Assembly: GCF_042100115.1 (NCBI RefSeq)
Contig: NC_091273.1
Location: 2,852,001 to 2,916,000, forward strand
Source of the DNA: Alternaria dauci
Taxonomy: Eukaryota; Ascomycota; Dothideomycetes; Pleosporales; Pleosporaceae
Length of the DNA stretch: 64,000 bases
Direction of reading: 5' to 3'
Part shown: positions 44,498 to 56,934 of the stretch, piece after piece
How positions within the stretch are numbered: the stretch's first letter is position 1
How the letters are laid out: every line of letters starts with the position of its first letter
Notes under the pieces: model-generated
Told to the model about the DNA's origin: nothing
Database searches by the model: none
What the model saw: the letters and a program-made list of their open reading frames with translations, nothing else
Program-made: the position numbers and the translations under genes

Positions 44498-45946
44498 TTT
44501 GGCAGACGTTCAGGAGCCGGCGGCAATGATTGACAAGATTGTGGTCAACGTCTGTATCTCCAAAACCACCTCAGCGGCGACGACGGCCAGTCTAATATAC
44601 CCCCATGGTAGCATTACCAGCCGTCCGAGCCGCGGCCTTGGCCCTGGTTCCTGACCATGATGTGCGCTTCCGTAAGATTGGAGGCGCGGAGGAACTCTGA
44701 ACATCTTGCTGGGTTCTCCTGGGGTCCCCTCACGGCCACAGTGGCTAAATGGAGCAAGACTGTGGCGCTAAGCCAAGACGAGTGAAGCTTTCCCCACACG
44801 CCTGGGCGCTTGGCTTCTTGGATTGGTGGAGTTTCTACTACCCCAGATTCCGGACGTGTCGCCCCACGGCAGCCTCCAAAAGACGGTCTACGCGTCAACG
44901 GCTGCAATCCCTGGAGCACAGGCATTGTTGTGGCGGTTGAATGTGTTGCCGCGGAATGATCGGCCAAAACAAGCTCGGCAGGCTTTGCTTGAAACTTCTA
45001 GGCTTTGTCCAGCTTGCAGCGCAACCGCCTTCATCATGAAGACAATCTCGGCCGCAATGATGGTATGCGGGCGTGTTTCGGTCATTCGATGTTGTCTGCA
45101 TTCCAGCACTATCCTGATATCGAACCGAAATTACGCCAAAAGGTACAATAGTAATCCTGCTCACATCATCAAGCTTTCATGACGGGCGCCAGAGCCCAAG
45201 AAGCGACGAGAGCCAAGAGCGCCCTCTTCGTTCCGACCCGAAAGCTTAGCAATTATCTGCGTCGCCAATATCACGAAAATTGGAAGCTGGTAGGACATCA
45301 CAACCGTCTGCAAAAGTTATCACTTCAACTGTCAATCAAGCACTTTGTGCAATTCCAGAGGTGGGCAGCTCGTGTAGCCCGCCTGTGTGTATATCGGTTG
45401 GCGTCTATCCTGCATGCTCCGGTAATCCGCAGTTACCTCATTTGGGTATAACATCTTGACTCTGCTCGACCTTTGAAATTTCCGCTTGAGCACCGGCGTC
45501 ATTGAGGCGAGACTTCCTGACTGTAACTCGGACGGCGGCCCGATCTTGTTTCCTGACAGTGGTACGGGGAGCTTACTGCGCTGACATCAGACTACGAGAC
45601 CTTCCGTCTGGGGTGACTTGTTTTACGAATTTTTCAAGGAAATTAGGGTCTATATTTGTTATTGATAGAAATTTCCGGAGGGAGTGACCCTTGTTGATAC
45701 GACGCTACTAACAAACTCCGATGTTGTTCAAAAGATCAAGGATAGTTTACAGAGATAACTCCCCAAGATCGCTATGCATCATGACGTTACTGCAGTAAAT
45801 ACTATGCACCCAACACCAGTTCGCCCAAGGAAGTACTGATGCCCCATTTCAAAAGGCCAAAATACATTACAAAAGACGATAGGTAGAACATCAGCCAAGT
45901 TCGATCAACCGACCGACACGCCAACATCCCTTGATCAGCGAGCAAC
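44498..45946. other. intergenic
   Basis: 1.45 kb between minus-strand genes. A TATA-like TATATT (minus strand, 44593-44598) lies about 100 bp upstream of the exopolygalacturonase ATG. No further gene or repeat recognised. Confidence 0.5.
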
Positions 45947-47558
45947 TCAACCGGCATACGCACGGTAACCATGTTGATCATCGAATACACACGGCGGGCC
46001 CATTGCAACATCTTCCTGCCAACCCTGGTCCACGGGTGTCCGCGGCTCGTCGGTGCTGGGACTAGGACTATTCGTAAACAGGCTCTCAGTTGGGCTCTGA
46101 TCAAGCACATAACCCGAGTCCGACCTTGGCGGCGCAAAGAGATCAAGATGAGCATGACCAAGTACAGGAACGCTACCAAAGTCGTCGTTCCTGGAGGCGT
46201 AGCCAAAGTCCACTTCGCTGCCGTAGTATGGGGAAGGCGGGTAGGACAGTGACGAGTCTGGACCGTGGTAGGAAGGATCGAAAGCTGCGGGCACGGAGCG
46301 TGAGATGTATTGGTCGTTGCGATATGTGTCCTGCATGCGGCTTGAGCGCTTCATCCTTGCTGAACGACGAGCGGCTTGGCCACCCTTCGCTCCAGAGGCC
46401 TGGCGCTGGGGCTGTGGTTGCTGAGTACGGTGACCGCGTTTGTTGGGCTGCTTACTGCGGTAGCGTGTCGTCGACTTGACGCCTTCGCGGATCGCCTCGT
46501 CGGTAAGACGCCACATGAAACCTTTGCGGGATTCTTCACCTGGCTGGTCAACTTTCTCAAAGGCCTAGTATCTTGTTAGATCGTATTGAGTTGTAGGTGA
46601 GAGATGGACATACCCCATTCATCGAAAGATTGTGCCTGATGCTGTTCTGCCATCCTTTTGTTTCCGAGGCACTAGCTTTGTCGGTGTTGTTCTTGAACCA
46701 TTCGTAGATATCGCGCAGTATCATCGTCTTATTCGGCGCATTCAGGAGCGCCTGGTAGATCAGCTGGGCATATGGCTGCTCTTTGTCGATAACGCCACCT
46801 TCACCTCCAACATAGTCGTGCTGATGTAGAGAAGAATCATTGTGGGGAGTCGAAACTCGAGTCAGGTCAGAGTACGGGCTCTGGTAGCCATGAGGATCGT
46901 TGACCTTTATGTGAGAGCCGTACTGGTGATGGTCGTAGTCGGTGCTCAGCTGCATGAGCTGACCGCTGATTTCGTGATCTGACAAATCCATGGCATCGTG
47001 GTGCTTTGGCGGCTCAATATGGTATGCAGTGGGTGGGTATGAGTCTGTCATATCCATGTCGCAAGGAAGGCCGGTAAGGTCGATGTCGTTGGGAAGGCCA
47101 GTGAGTTCGATGCCGGTGTACGATCGTGGGCGGCTTGAGCTAGGATATTGTGGTGGGTATGAAATGTTGAAGTTGTCGTTATATGACATGCCATTCTCGG
47201 CGTAGTGGTAAAGGTCTCCAGTGCCATGTGGGAACGGGTTATGCGCATGGTAACCAGCCGCATTCTGGGTCATGGAGCCAAGTAGAAAATTGGTTGGGGC
47301 AGTCCACGGCATTGACTCTTGTTCGTCGAGGCTCATGCTGAAGTTGGCGATTGTGTGTTCGTTGGGAGATTCAAGTTCCTGGACGGTAGGCGTGGTGGAC
47401 GGGACCTCAATAGGTAGTCTGGGAGTGAGCGACAACAGCGGATTTGGAACGTGAAATGGAAGCGGGGTACGAAAGGCGTCTTTGGATAATTGGACAGTCT
47501 CATATTCACCACAGGTGTCCGCGGAAGAGGGTCGATGAGGTGATTGTGCATGCGGCAT
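45947..47558 (-). CDS. forkhead (winged-helix) transcription factor
   Basis: Exons 47558-46614 and 46564-45947, intron 46613-46565 (49 nt), 520 aa. The forkhead domain spans the intron at about residues 258-345: QPYAQLIYQALLNAPNKTMI, LRDIYEWFKNNTDKAS, then the recognition helix GWQNSIRHNLSMNG and, after the intron, AFEKVDQPGEESRKGFMWRL. Flanks are disordered and Ser/Pro/His-rich. A short repeat (IELTGLPNDIDLTGLPCDMD) precedes the domain, and a basic tract (RSARMKRSSRMQ) follows. Nuclear regulator, possibly cell-cycle or developmental, as for other fungal FKH proteins; orthology not resolved. Confidence 0.9.
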
Positions 47559-48871
47559 GGCTGCTGTGCTGGTGGCCCCTTACGGGTATGGATAACAGAG
47601 ACGATGAGCGTATCGATATGGGATACGCGAAAGCGAGTGCCAACGTGCTGTGTGAAACCAAAAGACTGGCAGAAAATGAGAGTAGTGAAAGGCTATGCTC
47701 ACAAATGAAGCGGCCGTTGAGACATTAAAATGCTCCGCTATGCCCCGGCGAATGGGATTGCTTGGAAACCAGGTCATTGTCACCTAGATACTTCTTTGCC
47801 GGGTTCCTGCTGCCAGCACACCTGCAGGCTTGATACTGCGCCAGGGCTTGGGTGGGCAAACAAAGCATGAGATCTCATCGCAAAGACTGAGAATCCGACA
47901 AGATCCCTAGGCGCAGCTGCAGGGCTGCTGTCACGGGTCCAGAAGTGCCGACATTGCATCATTGCCTCGCGAGCCGAGACGTAGCCTACAGACCCTTATT
48001 GCACTACTCCATCAGGCATTCGGAATGATTTTCTGTACGACCATTGCAGCCAACGATTGCCTGCTTGACACAGGGCGGGCGGCAAGTTGCATACTGCTGG
48101 GCCATTTGCAACATCGAAACGTCCATCGGCCTGCGCGGTAATGTCCCGATGTTCGATGCTCAGATCCGGCTTCTGTCCATGCAACGGAAATGGTCCGAAT
48201 GTAGGTCTTGTCCTCGTTGAAGTCAGGAAGTAGTTGTCCATTGTGAGATTTCATTATCTATGCTCAGGCTCCTCTCGCGAAGTACAACAATCGTCCCACT
48301 AGAGGAAAGTCTCTTCATGGACAGACAATGAGTTTTTCACGTGCAAACTCTTTCCGAAAAAAGGACATTAGGGGCTAGTGTTCTGCATGCGCAGGGGTGT
48401 GACATGATGTGCTGCGCATGCAAAGAGGCAACAGGCGAGCAGCCGCTTGGGAGCAGACCCCACAGAAGCATGTAGCACAGCTTTTACGACCCTGGTTCCG
48501 GTGAAGTTCATTCATAGTCCTTGCTCGAGTTCACATAAAGCAACGATCGTCTGTGGTTGGCTGATGGCGTGGGGCCTGTCACCGCTCGAAGAGGAGTGTA
48601 CACCGCCAACGATTCCGGGGATGGAGATGCTCCATCGTGGGGATGGAGGAGGGTTGGTTGAGTCGTCACCGCCAATGTAGTGATGGCGGGTGATGGCCCA
48701 TCGAGGAAAACCTGGCATTGATGGAGTAGCTCGCCTGATGGTGTGCCTATCGATGTGCAGGGACTCGTGTAACGTCCGCCCTACTCTTGGTCCTATCATG
48801 ACTGCTGAATCCAGGAGGGCCGGATGTAGCGGGGTAGACTGTGGATCAGCCGTGTGATTGACAGGACCCAG
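47559..48871. other. intergenic
   Basis: 1.3 kb: forkhead promoter side and 3' flank of the cactin gene. No supported ORF or repeat. Confidence 0.5.
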
Positions 48872-50618
48872 CTACTTTCGATAGTATATCTGCCACGCGT
48901 TAGTCGTGGTACGGTTTCGGTCATGCGATCTTGACATACCTTCTTGAATTGGAAGTGGAGTTGCAGGATGCCCTGCATTGCGTTAGCCACGTAGCTAGTG
49001 ATGGAAAAGAGGGTTGGGACATACCTTGTCAAAGCTGCTCTTGAAGCCGCGTTCACGTTTAGCGCTGTAGTCCCACTCCTTGTCGATGATCCTGAAAGCG
49101 ATGTCTTCATACGGCGGGCCGGCGATGAAGCGGATGAGGCACGTGTCGTCTTCACCGGCGGGAGCAAAGGACTGGCCCTTCTTGCGGCCATTCTCCCGCT
49201 CGATCTTGTAGGTGGGCGCCTTTGACTTGTCGATGAGGTCAGGGTAGAAGATGTTGAACTTGTAGCCCTGCACAACCTTGGGTGGGGGGTTGTCGTGATC
49301 GTAGTGCGTCTGGTTGTACTTGTTCCATTCATAGCCCATCTGGACGCGGTTGAAGTAGCGGGGCTTCCTGGGCTTGTAGCTACCGGCCCACTGGGGCCGG
49401 GCGGTTGTGACTTCCTCTTCGGCGGTAAATATCTCCTCGCCTTCCTCGACACCGCGCGCGACTTCCCTCTCGTACAGCGCCATGGTTGCTTTGGAGTAGT
49501 CCTCCTTCTCGACAGGCGCAAATCGTGAGGCGCTCGTGGTCACAGTCTGGCTCGTGGTGGGCTGACTGCTGCTGACGGTGGCATCGCTTGATTTGGCCTG
49601 GGAGGGCACGTAGCCAATCTTTTGGATCTTCCTCCTCTCAGCTGCCAGGTGCTCCAGGAAAGCCTGCTCGTCGGTCTGTGGCAGCGCTTTGTCTTCGGCG
49701 CGTAGCTTGAGCAGCGGCTGTGGATCGAAGGCTGCATCGTACGCGACAGTCGTCGGCTGCACGTCGCCCGCCTCGTCGGAGCCCTTGAGCATAGTGTAGA
49801 CGCTGTTTTGCACGGACGCAGCAGCCTCAGCCTGCTGCTTGCGCAACGTCTGCAGTCGCTCCCTGACAATCTCCTGCGAGACACGGCGCAGCCTCGCCTT
49901 TGCCTTCCACACGCGCAAGCTCCGCAGCAGTTGCTCCCAGTAGTCGTAGTCGATTGGCTCGTCCGAGTCGAGCTTCTTCTTGACCTGCACCTCGAGTGTC
50001 TCGAGCTGTTCGAACGTCTTGGGGGCGAGGAGCTGGTCGATGTCAGCGGCCACGGAGCTGGTGCCGCGTGCTTCGGAGTTGGACGACTTGGATTTGCGGC
50101 GCATGTCTTTGCAGATTGCCTTGAGGGACTACGGGGGGGTTAGCTGTGCAGAGCACCGGTATAGATGTAACACTCACATTCCAGTAGTCGCGGTTGCTCC
50201 TGCTGGTCTCAAGGGTGAGGTAGTTCTCAATCTCCTTTTCCAGCTCCACGACATCTTCGTTACTGAGGCCTTCCAAGACGCCCTCGGGGTCCACAATGTC
50301 CAGCTCGTGGTCCTCCACCTCCTCGTCGAGAATCGACTTCTCGGCAGGGTCGATGAAGCGCAGCGTGACGGCCAGCCAGTCAATGGGTCTCGCGCGCCCG
50401 CCCTTGACGCGCAGTGCCGCCTTCTTCTTCGCCTGCTGCAGCACGAAGCGGTCCTCATCTGCCACCCACGCCTCCTCGGCCGCGTTGGTCGACCGCTTCG
50501 CAGGGTTGTCGTGTGCGCGTGAGTCGGCTGACCGCTTTGCTGGGACAGACGAAGACGGCGCGTCGCGCTGGGGCAGGCGGCTGCGCTCGTTGCGCCATGG
50601 AGGCTCACGTGACGACAT
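48872..50618 (-). CDS. Cactin, spliceosome-associated protein
   Basis: Nuclear protein linked to pre-mRNA splicing and, in yeasts, telomere function. Exons 50618-50178, 50128-49025, 48972-48940 and 48889-48872; introns 49, 52 and 50 nt; 531 aa. Mid domain: DEDRFVLQQAKKKAALRVKG, then GRARPIDWLAVTLRF. C-terminal cactin domain: RPQWAGSYKPRKPRYFNRVQ, GYEWNKYNQTHYDHDNPPPK, YKFNIFYPDLIDKSKAPTYK, IRFIAGPPYEDIAFRIIDKE, ending GILQLHFQFKKIYYRK. The conserved end is built from a 33-nt micro-exon and an 18-nt terminal exon. It shares a 266-bp divergent promoter with the XLF/Nej1 gene. Confidence 0.92.
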
Positions 50619-50884
50619 GTTGTTGAGACGTACGAGATGTGACTTTGCTGGTGATGTCTGGATGCATCAATGCCCAGGCCGGCGCAGATCGCGAAATCTT
50701 TGGCCGAGGCTGGTGACGTACGGCGCGCCTGCAGGCATCTCCTCCTTGGCGCGGCTGCCTTTCACTTGCGCCTCGCCCTGAGCTTCACGTGTCACATCAG
50801 GCCCCCACAGCAGGCTGCGTGGAGTCGCGCGTCTTCCTCTCTTCGCAAACATGCGTGCCAATCTATCCCTCTCTCCAGGTTGAA
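50619..50884. promoter_or_regulatory. shared divergent promoter of cactin and XLF/Nej1
   Basis: 266 bp between opposing start codons. GC-rich, no TATA box. Contains repeated GGCGCG/GGCGCC-like runs (50720-50760). Confidence 0.45.
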
Positions 50885-52554
50885 ATGTCTTGTTGGCGCG
50901 TGCTAGAGCTCTCCGAGCAGCCTGACGGCAAGCACATCCCCCAGCTACTCATCAAACCCGACTTCAATCTGGACTCGTACACAGTGCACCTTACCGACCT
51001 CAGCAACATATGGTGTGAAGAGCTAGACGTCTATGGTATAGTCAAGCGGGCGGCACAGGAGCAATCACCTATCGAAGTTAGCAAACATGATACTGCGCAG
51101 CTTGCCATCCTCGTCGAAAATGTCAAGAAATCCTTGTCGAGTGCAGAGCATGCCATATGCCGTGTGACTCGCAACGACACGGACGGCATCACTCTACACA
51201 CTAGCATCTGCCTTCCAGAGCCGCTCGACCGCTTGACATGGAAATTCAATCTGGAAAGGCGAGCATCTGCAACTCTAAAGAATGAACTGATCCTTCCGCT
51301 ACTTGTATCGTCTCATATCCAGAATGAACGAATCGCCGCACTCATATCTGCTGTTACCGACAAAGACAGGGCAATATCTCGACTCATAGATCAGTTTGAT
51401 TCCAATAACGTGGACCTGGCTGCAGCCTTCCCCAGCATCGGCGGGACCAAGACAGGGAGGAGAGTGGTCAAACGTGAACAAGCGGCGAAGCACGTTCCCG
51501 CCTTACGGCCGTTCCACGAAGAAGCATGGAGGCAGGAGACAGAACAACTGGGAGACGCAAACCCGACTACGCTCGACTTGTTCCAAGAAGCATTGGCGCA
51601 GAGTACCGCGAGAGTACCACGGCAACTGATGTCCAAAGATCGAGAGTCTACGTGGTGGACTCAAGTCCCTACCCAGTTGGGACCGCTGACCGCCCCGGCT
51701 AAAACTACAGCCAACAAGCCAGCTCCGGCTGAAAAGCCAGTAGGGGTTACTGGGGACTCGGATGAGGGAGAGACGGAGGATGAGTTTGAAACCCATGAAA
51801 ACTTCAACGTAAGCACATGATGGCACACTACATTCTGAAGCTGCTAACAGTCTCATAGACACGCAATATCATCGGACGGCCCGTAAAAACCCCAGCAGCA
51901 CCCGTACCATCATCGCCACACACGAGAACCAGCGAGACGGGAGACGATAGTACTGAGGACGAAGAGGATCTAGATGCACTTGCCAAGGGCCAAGTCAAAA
52001 GCAAGGGTCAGACGATACACCAGACGAGTCGCACCAGGACGCCCACACCTGAACATCACTCTTCACCCAAGGCGGCTTCACCTCCAGCCCAAAACGCCAA
52101 GGTCAGCAGTTTCCGAATAGGTGGTAAGTCGAGAGGAAGGGCGATTTCTCCTCCACCATTGCCAGGGAATACAGATGCAGAACCGGAGGCGGACATCCTA
52201 CCGACCAGGGAGTCTGTGCCTCCTTCGCAACCGACCCAATCGGTCATGACCCCAAAGAAAGCCCGAAAGCCTTTCAGAATCGGAGGCAAAGGAAAAGCTG
52301 TCGATGGAGATGCTTCACAACGCGCCATAACAACCTCACCAAGCACCAACCGCCTCAGAAACACGCAATCGCCTACTATAGAACCGCCGTCCTCCCCGCC
52401 GCCATCTAGGGTGGCGAAAGCAATGTGCCCCGTCAAGGAGGTACACGAGGAAACTCCAGAGAAGAAAGCAGAGCGAAAGCGGGCCGAACTAAAGCGGAAG
52501 AACGAAGAAGCCGCGAAGAAACAGGCCCAGGCGAAAAAGAAGAAGAGATTTTGA
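50885..52554 (+). CDS. NEJ1: XLF/Nej1-type non-homologous end-joining factor
   Basis: DNA double-strand-break repair factor that works with Ku and ligase IV/XRCC4. Exons 50885-51808 and 51859-52554, intron 50 nt, 539 aa. An in-frame GTG at 50789 is not a start. The N-terminal head domain (WRVLELSEQPDGKHIPQLLI, YTVHLTDLSNIWCEELD, LTWKFNLERRASATLKNEL) is followed by a coiled-coil stalk (HIQNERIAALISAVTDKDRA). The long tail is disordered, with a duplicated FRIGGK motif (about residues 393 and 447) and the C-terminal basic-aromatic KKKKRF, matching the X-type Ku-binding motif of XLF proteins. Confidence 0.88.
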
Positions 52555-53066
52555 GTTCTAAAAAATTGAACGTGCTGTCCCACAATGGCCGTCAAGAAGA
52601 AGCCCATCCGCCGCTAGCGCTCAGTTTACCTGCCTGGAGGACTATATGCGATGAGACGTGAAACCGTTGGTTCTGGATTCATCGCGGTGTTCCCATTTTC
52701 GACTCTGTTCTTAACGTTTGTTCGAATCCTTCGATGTTTTTATTGCTTTATCTCACGTGAACGTGGAAACGCATATGTCCGATTTCGATCCGTATCTATA
52801 ACATGACGCCTGGCAAGCGCTGTACACAATGTCTAACAATGTGATGAAAGTTTGGCTATTCATATCTCCCGACAGATTCCACCTTCACCTGCTATTGTGC
52901 ATTCCTTCCGCGTCCGTTTGTTTACCTAGTGCCCTACTACCCATACGCCGCATCCAGCACCGCGCTTTCTCTTGCGTCGCCTCCACCTCCTCCCACCTAC
53001 ATCGCTTTTGGATAATTGGCGTCGGCCTTTCCTGCTGGTTACGGTCGACAACCGCTACACGTCATC
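52555..53066. other. intergenic
   Basis: 512 bp between tandem plus-strand genes; CT-rich toward the next start. Nothing else. Confidence 0.5.
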
Positions 53067-56000
53067 ATGTGTGTTTATCATTACTCTTATGTCTCGACCT
53101 GTGGCCATGCCGAGTTCACCAGAATATCCTACTGTAATAACGCGATAGCACTCGGTCTGCTCAGAAGGTAAGCACTATTCCTCTGGTACATTCGGCTCAT
53201 CACTAATAGTTACAGCCATTCGCCAGACGACAAGAGTGCAGACGATAAGCCAGACCGAGCGTCGGGCTCATCTGCTCCTCCACCCGCATCATCCGCCAAC
53301 AACGGTAGCTCATCGCAGTCGCAGTCCCCATCGCATACTCAGCAGCAGTACCAGTCGCAACATAATAACAACATGTCAACTATCACGCCGTCTGAAGCCG
53401 GACACGCTCCAACTTGGGACGCCATCGTGCAGGAGCAAGATGCACGATCTCATCATCAGGCTGCTTTCATTCCACGCTCTGCCCTTGTTGACAGCCCTCG
53501 GGCACAACAGAATAGTCTCAACGACGCCAGCCCAGTATTGAATAGGCAGAGCTACAGCAACGTCGACATTGGTGTTCCCTTGAATACGCAGTCTTCACTG
53601 CATATGGAGGCTACTCATGACGGTAAGGTCCTTGTACCAGTTGCTCGATTTGAGTCATATGGCAGCCACTCTGACTCCCGACCAGGATGCCATGATGAAC
53701 CTGTCGATTCGACTACTGATCTTGATACGATCGCTGTGCATCATCCACAGCAGGCTGACTATCGGTACGCCGCGCACACAGTCGGTGCAGCAGGTCATAG
53801 TCCTCGCAAGCCCATACCGACCCAGTGGCTGCCGAAGAGCACTGGTCCCAACCTCGCCACAGCACAACGTGCAAAGGCGCGAACAGCGAAGAACAGCTGG
53901 GACGGTGATTCTCCAGACGAGGCTAAGACACTACGGGGAACACGTAGTTCAACCGATTTGAGAAGAACACATGGCAAAGAAAGTGCAACGTACCTCACAA
54001 AGGAGGCTCTGGCTGCTGTTAGCACCATAGCACCGCTCACGTCTCCGCTTAGCCCGAGTAGAGTACAAAGTTCTCCAACAAAGCGACCATGGAACAGCCC
54101 AATCCGCCCCTCACGTAGCAGTGTGCGTCCGCAGAATCTCTCCTTGAGGACATCACCCACCAGGTCGACGCATCTCAATACCGATTCAATCCCAGCAGCG
54201 CACTCGCGAGCACCTAGTAATGCTGCTACGTCTACTGGCCGGACGTCGTTTCATACGGCAGAAGGATCGCCAGTAAGGAGTCCTGCAAGCACGGAACATA
54301 GCTTCCAGTCTGCTGCAGAGAATCCCGAAGACCTCGATGTTCCCAATCATGACCTCAAGGCTGACAGTGATGATGAGCAGATACATCATGACTCGAGCAG
54401 TCCGCGTTCGGGGACAGTGAAAGAGGCCACGGAAGGAAAGCGGAGTTCATTGACACCAAAGCTCTCATCTAGGAATCTCCCATTCGGCTCACGTGATGAT
54501 CTTCATGGGGAATCTTCATCAGCACCGGCAATAGCGACGGGCGGCTCGCATATGTTTGAAGGTCCCTCAAGTCCGCTATCACCCACGCAAGTGTCTCGCA
54601 TTCCACGTGTTGGTGCCACCAGCAAGATCGCGGTTCCCCTTCGGAGCTCCACCATCCAGCGAGCCGAGTCGGTAAAGTCTTTGCAATACAGACTCAAGAC
54701 TCTCCAAGCTATGCAGTCAGAGGCGACAAAAGTGCCTCTACCCGAAACGCCAGAGCTTTTGCCGGCCTCTCTGCGTCACGTACGTACCGTCGACAGTACT
54801 GGTTCAACCCCGATTCTCTCGCGAACTTTTGAATTACATGGTAGTGATCAGACATTTGACATTGCTTCTGGGGTCGAGCAGAAGCAGCCAGCTCACGTTA
54901 ACAGCTCTATGTCTGCTCCAGACATCGAGGTTCCAGACCAGCCAAAGAACATTCTACGACGCGATGATGGGTCTAGCCACGTTAAAAAATTCATGGTCGA
55001 CCATGAGGCTTCATTCCAGACTTTGAAGCTGGAGACCGTGCCATGGGATGCCGCACCGGCTTCTACTCATGGTACGACGCTTGGATCTTCTACAAGCATA
55101 CCCGCAATCATCGTCATGATGGCTCACAATTTGGATACAGGGAACACAAACGTCAAGGCCAGACAAGAAGAGCCCGTCTCTGCCTCTGCGCACCATGTCG
55201 ATGACGCTGTTGGCAACGTGACTTCCATCCGGGGCAGAAGTGAATGGTATGTCCCTAATGATCGTAAACAAGGAGATAGCGGTTGCTCAACGCAATCTAG
55301 TACGGGCTCTCTTCGCGCAACTGCTGCGGAATTCGTACCCCAGGCTCCGTTCATAGCTAGCCCTGTTAAAGCTACCACGGAAATCGCACCACCGGTCTCG
55401 TCTTATGATCTCGCTGGTCTGCCAGAGGCAACGGTACTCGATAGAAACGGCATACCGTTCCTGTGGTACATGTACGGTGTACAATTTGCTTACGAGCAGG
55501 GCTATCGCAACGGTCGTCCTAAGTCGCCCAAGAAGTTCAAGCAATCCAGAAAGGAGCGCACGTCTCTGTCTTCTCCGGTCGCTTCTCCGCACCCTTCTTC
55601 GAAGGTGGTTCCCATCATCAATCCCAGACCAGCAACTCCTCGTTCTCCTGCAGCGAGCCGGCGCTTGACTCCCGCGGAGCTGATGCCTCCACCGCCTTTA
55701 CCTACAAATCGACGTCGTGAAGATATCCGCCAAGAGAACTATCATCCTGGTTTCAACCAAGAGAGGTCCCTCTCGCATATTGCCGACGCTGGAGGAAATC
55801 ATCCTTTCTCGAATCAGCTTAATATGATATCTGAGCAGACTGCCCTCAGCAATCGCTCAAACACCAACGCTCCACGCCACTTCAACGTCGATCTCAACAC
55901 GGTGCGCAACGTTGGCTTCCCGACTGGTCCTCGCAACATGTACCCTCCCAGCTACTACACGGTTCCTCGCCACGGTCACCGCAACAACCGTGGCAATGGC

Positions 56001-56228
56001 TTGTATGGCGGTCGCGGCAACGCCGGTGTTCCCATCGACGCCACGGCACCGTTCCCGAACCCTATCCCGCCGCAAGGCCGACCAGACCAAAGCCTAGCCT
56101 ACGGCGCTCCCCCATTCGACTACTCTGGATATACGATTGGAAAAGAGTCTTGTGGTTTGGTTAACATCACCGTCGCGACTGAGCGGGGTGGTGGCGAGCC
56201 ATGTAATGCATGCGCTCCTGATCATTGA
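53067..56228 (+). CDS. large disordered protein with PAM2-like motif
   Basis: Exons 53067-53167 and 53216-56228, intron 53168-53215 (48 nt), 1037 aa. Exon 1 encodes a Cys/His/aromatic N-terminus, MCVYHYSYVSTCGHAEFTRI, continuing into the open frame upstream of the ATG at 53373, which is residue 87. Most of the chain is Ser/Pro/Thr-rich and disordered. Residues about 732-746 (SLRATAAEFVPQAPF) fit the PAM2 consensus bound by the MLLE domain of poly(A)-binding protein. A short folded-looking block follows (GIPFLWYMYGVQFAYEQGYR). The C-terminal part is Gly/Asn/Arg/Pro-rich (RHGHRNNRGNGLYGGRGNAG). Role in mRNA metabolism is inference. The last 30 residues may be altered by an undetected intron. 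Confidence 0.75.
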
Positions 56229-56934
56229 CCTGGTCACGGTGTCTTCAAGGAATTGAATAAAGAAGACCATAGGAACGGAGCATCTTGGAAAGAGAAGTCT
56301 ATTGGTATCATGATGAATACATGCCTTATTTGCGTATGAATACGGGCATCAGGCTGGGAAGAAATGGATACGATTAGTGGGTAGGATACTTCAGTAGTAG
56401 CTGATAATGAAGAATGGACTTACACGAATCTGTTCTTCGCTTCTCTTGTCCCAACAGTAAGCCTTACTTCAAGGATATATATTGTTATGATGGAGTGGCT
56501 ATGCAACATCGTTGTGCAAGGTAGGAGAGTGGAGCCTGGGCCTGTCGGCGGGTCGGCGAAGGTGGACCTCGGCTGGCGGCTGACTAATGCACTAGTCGGG
56601 CCTTGGACAAAACCCTCCGCGTCGCCGCCACTCTCTCTTCTTTTTCCATATAGAAAGTTGCACCCACAGAATTTGACCTCTCTCTTTGTTCCTCTACAAG
56701 ATTGAAGTTGACATAAGCTGGGGAGATCGAACCTCTTTGCCCCCAAGAACTGCCTGCCCCTACCGAATGGGCTGACGGTCCCGTGGCTCCGAGACATCCT
56801 CTTAAGAATTTTCACTATTGCTACGTCTCCTCGCCTCGATCGATACCGATACGTATACGCCCGAGTGACGCGATGGATGCTTAAAGACGACCAAAGCGAT
56901 AAAAGTGATCGCTTTGGAGGTGCTGTACAATAGC
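56229..56934. other. intergenic
   Basis: 706 bp between tandem genes. No supported feature; the frame of the next gene is open for about 10 codons upstream of its ATG. Confidence 0.5.

Noticed and set aside
52721..52750. GTTCGAATCC-like word resembling a tRNA B box
   Set aside because: No A box or cloverleaf-forming arms at the right distance.
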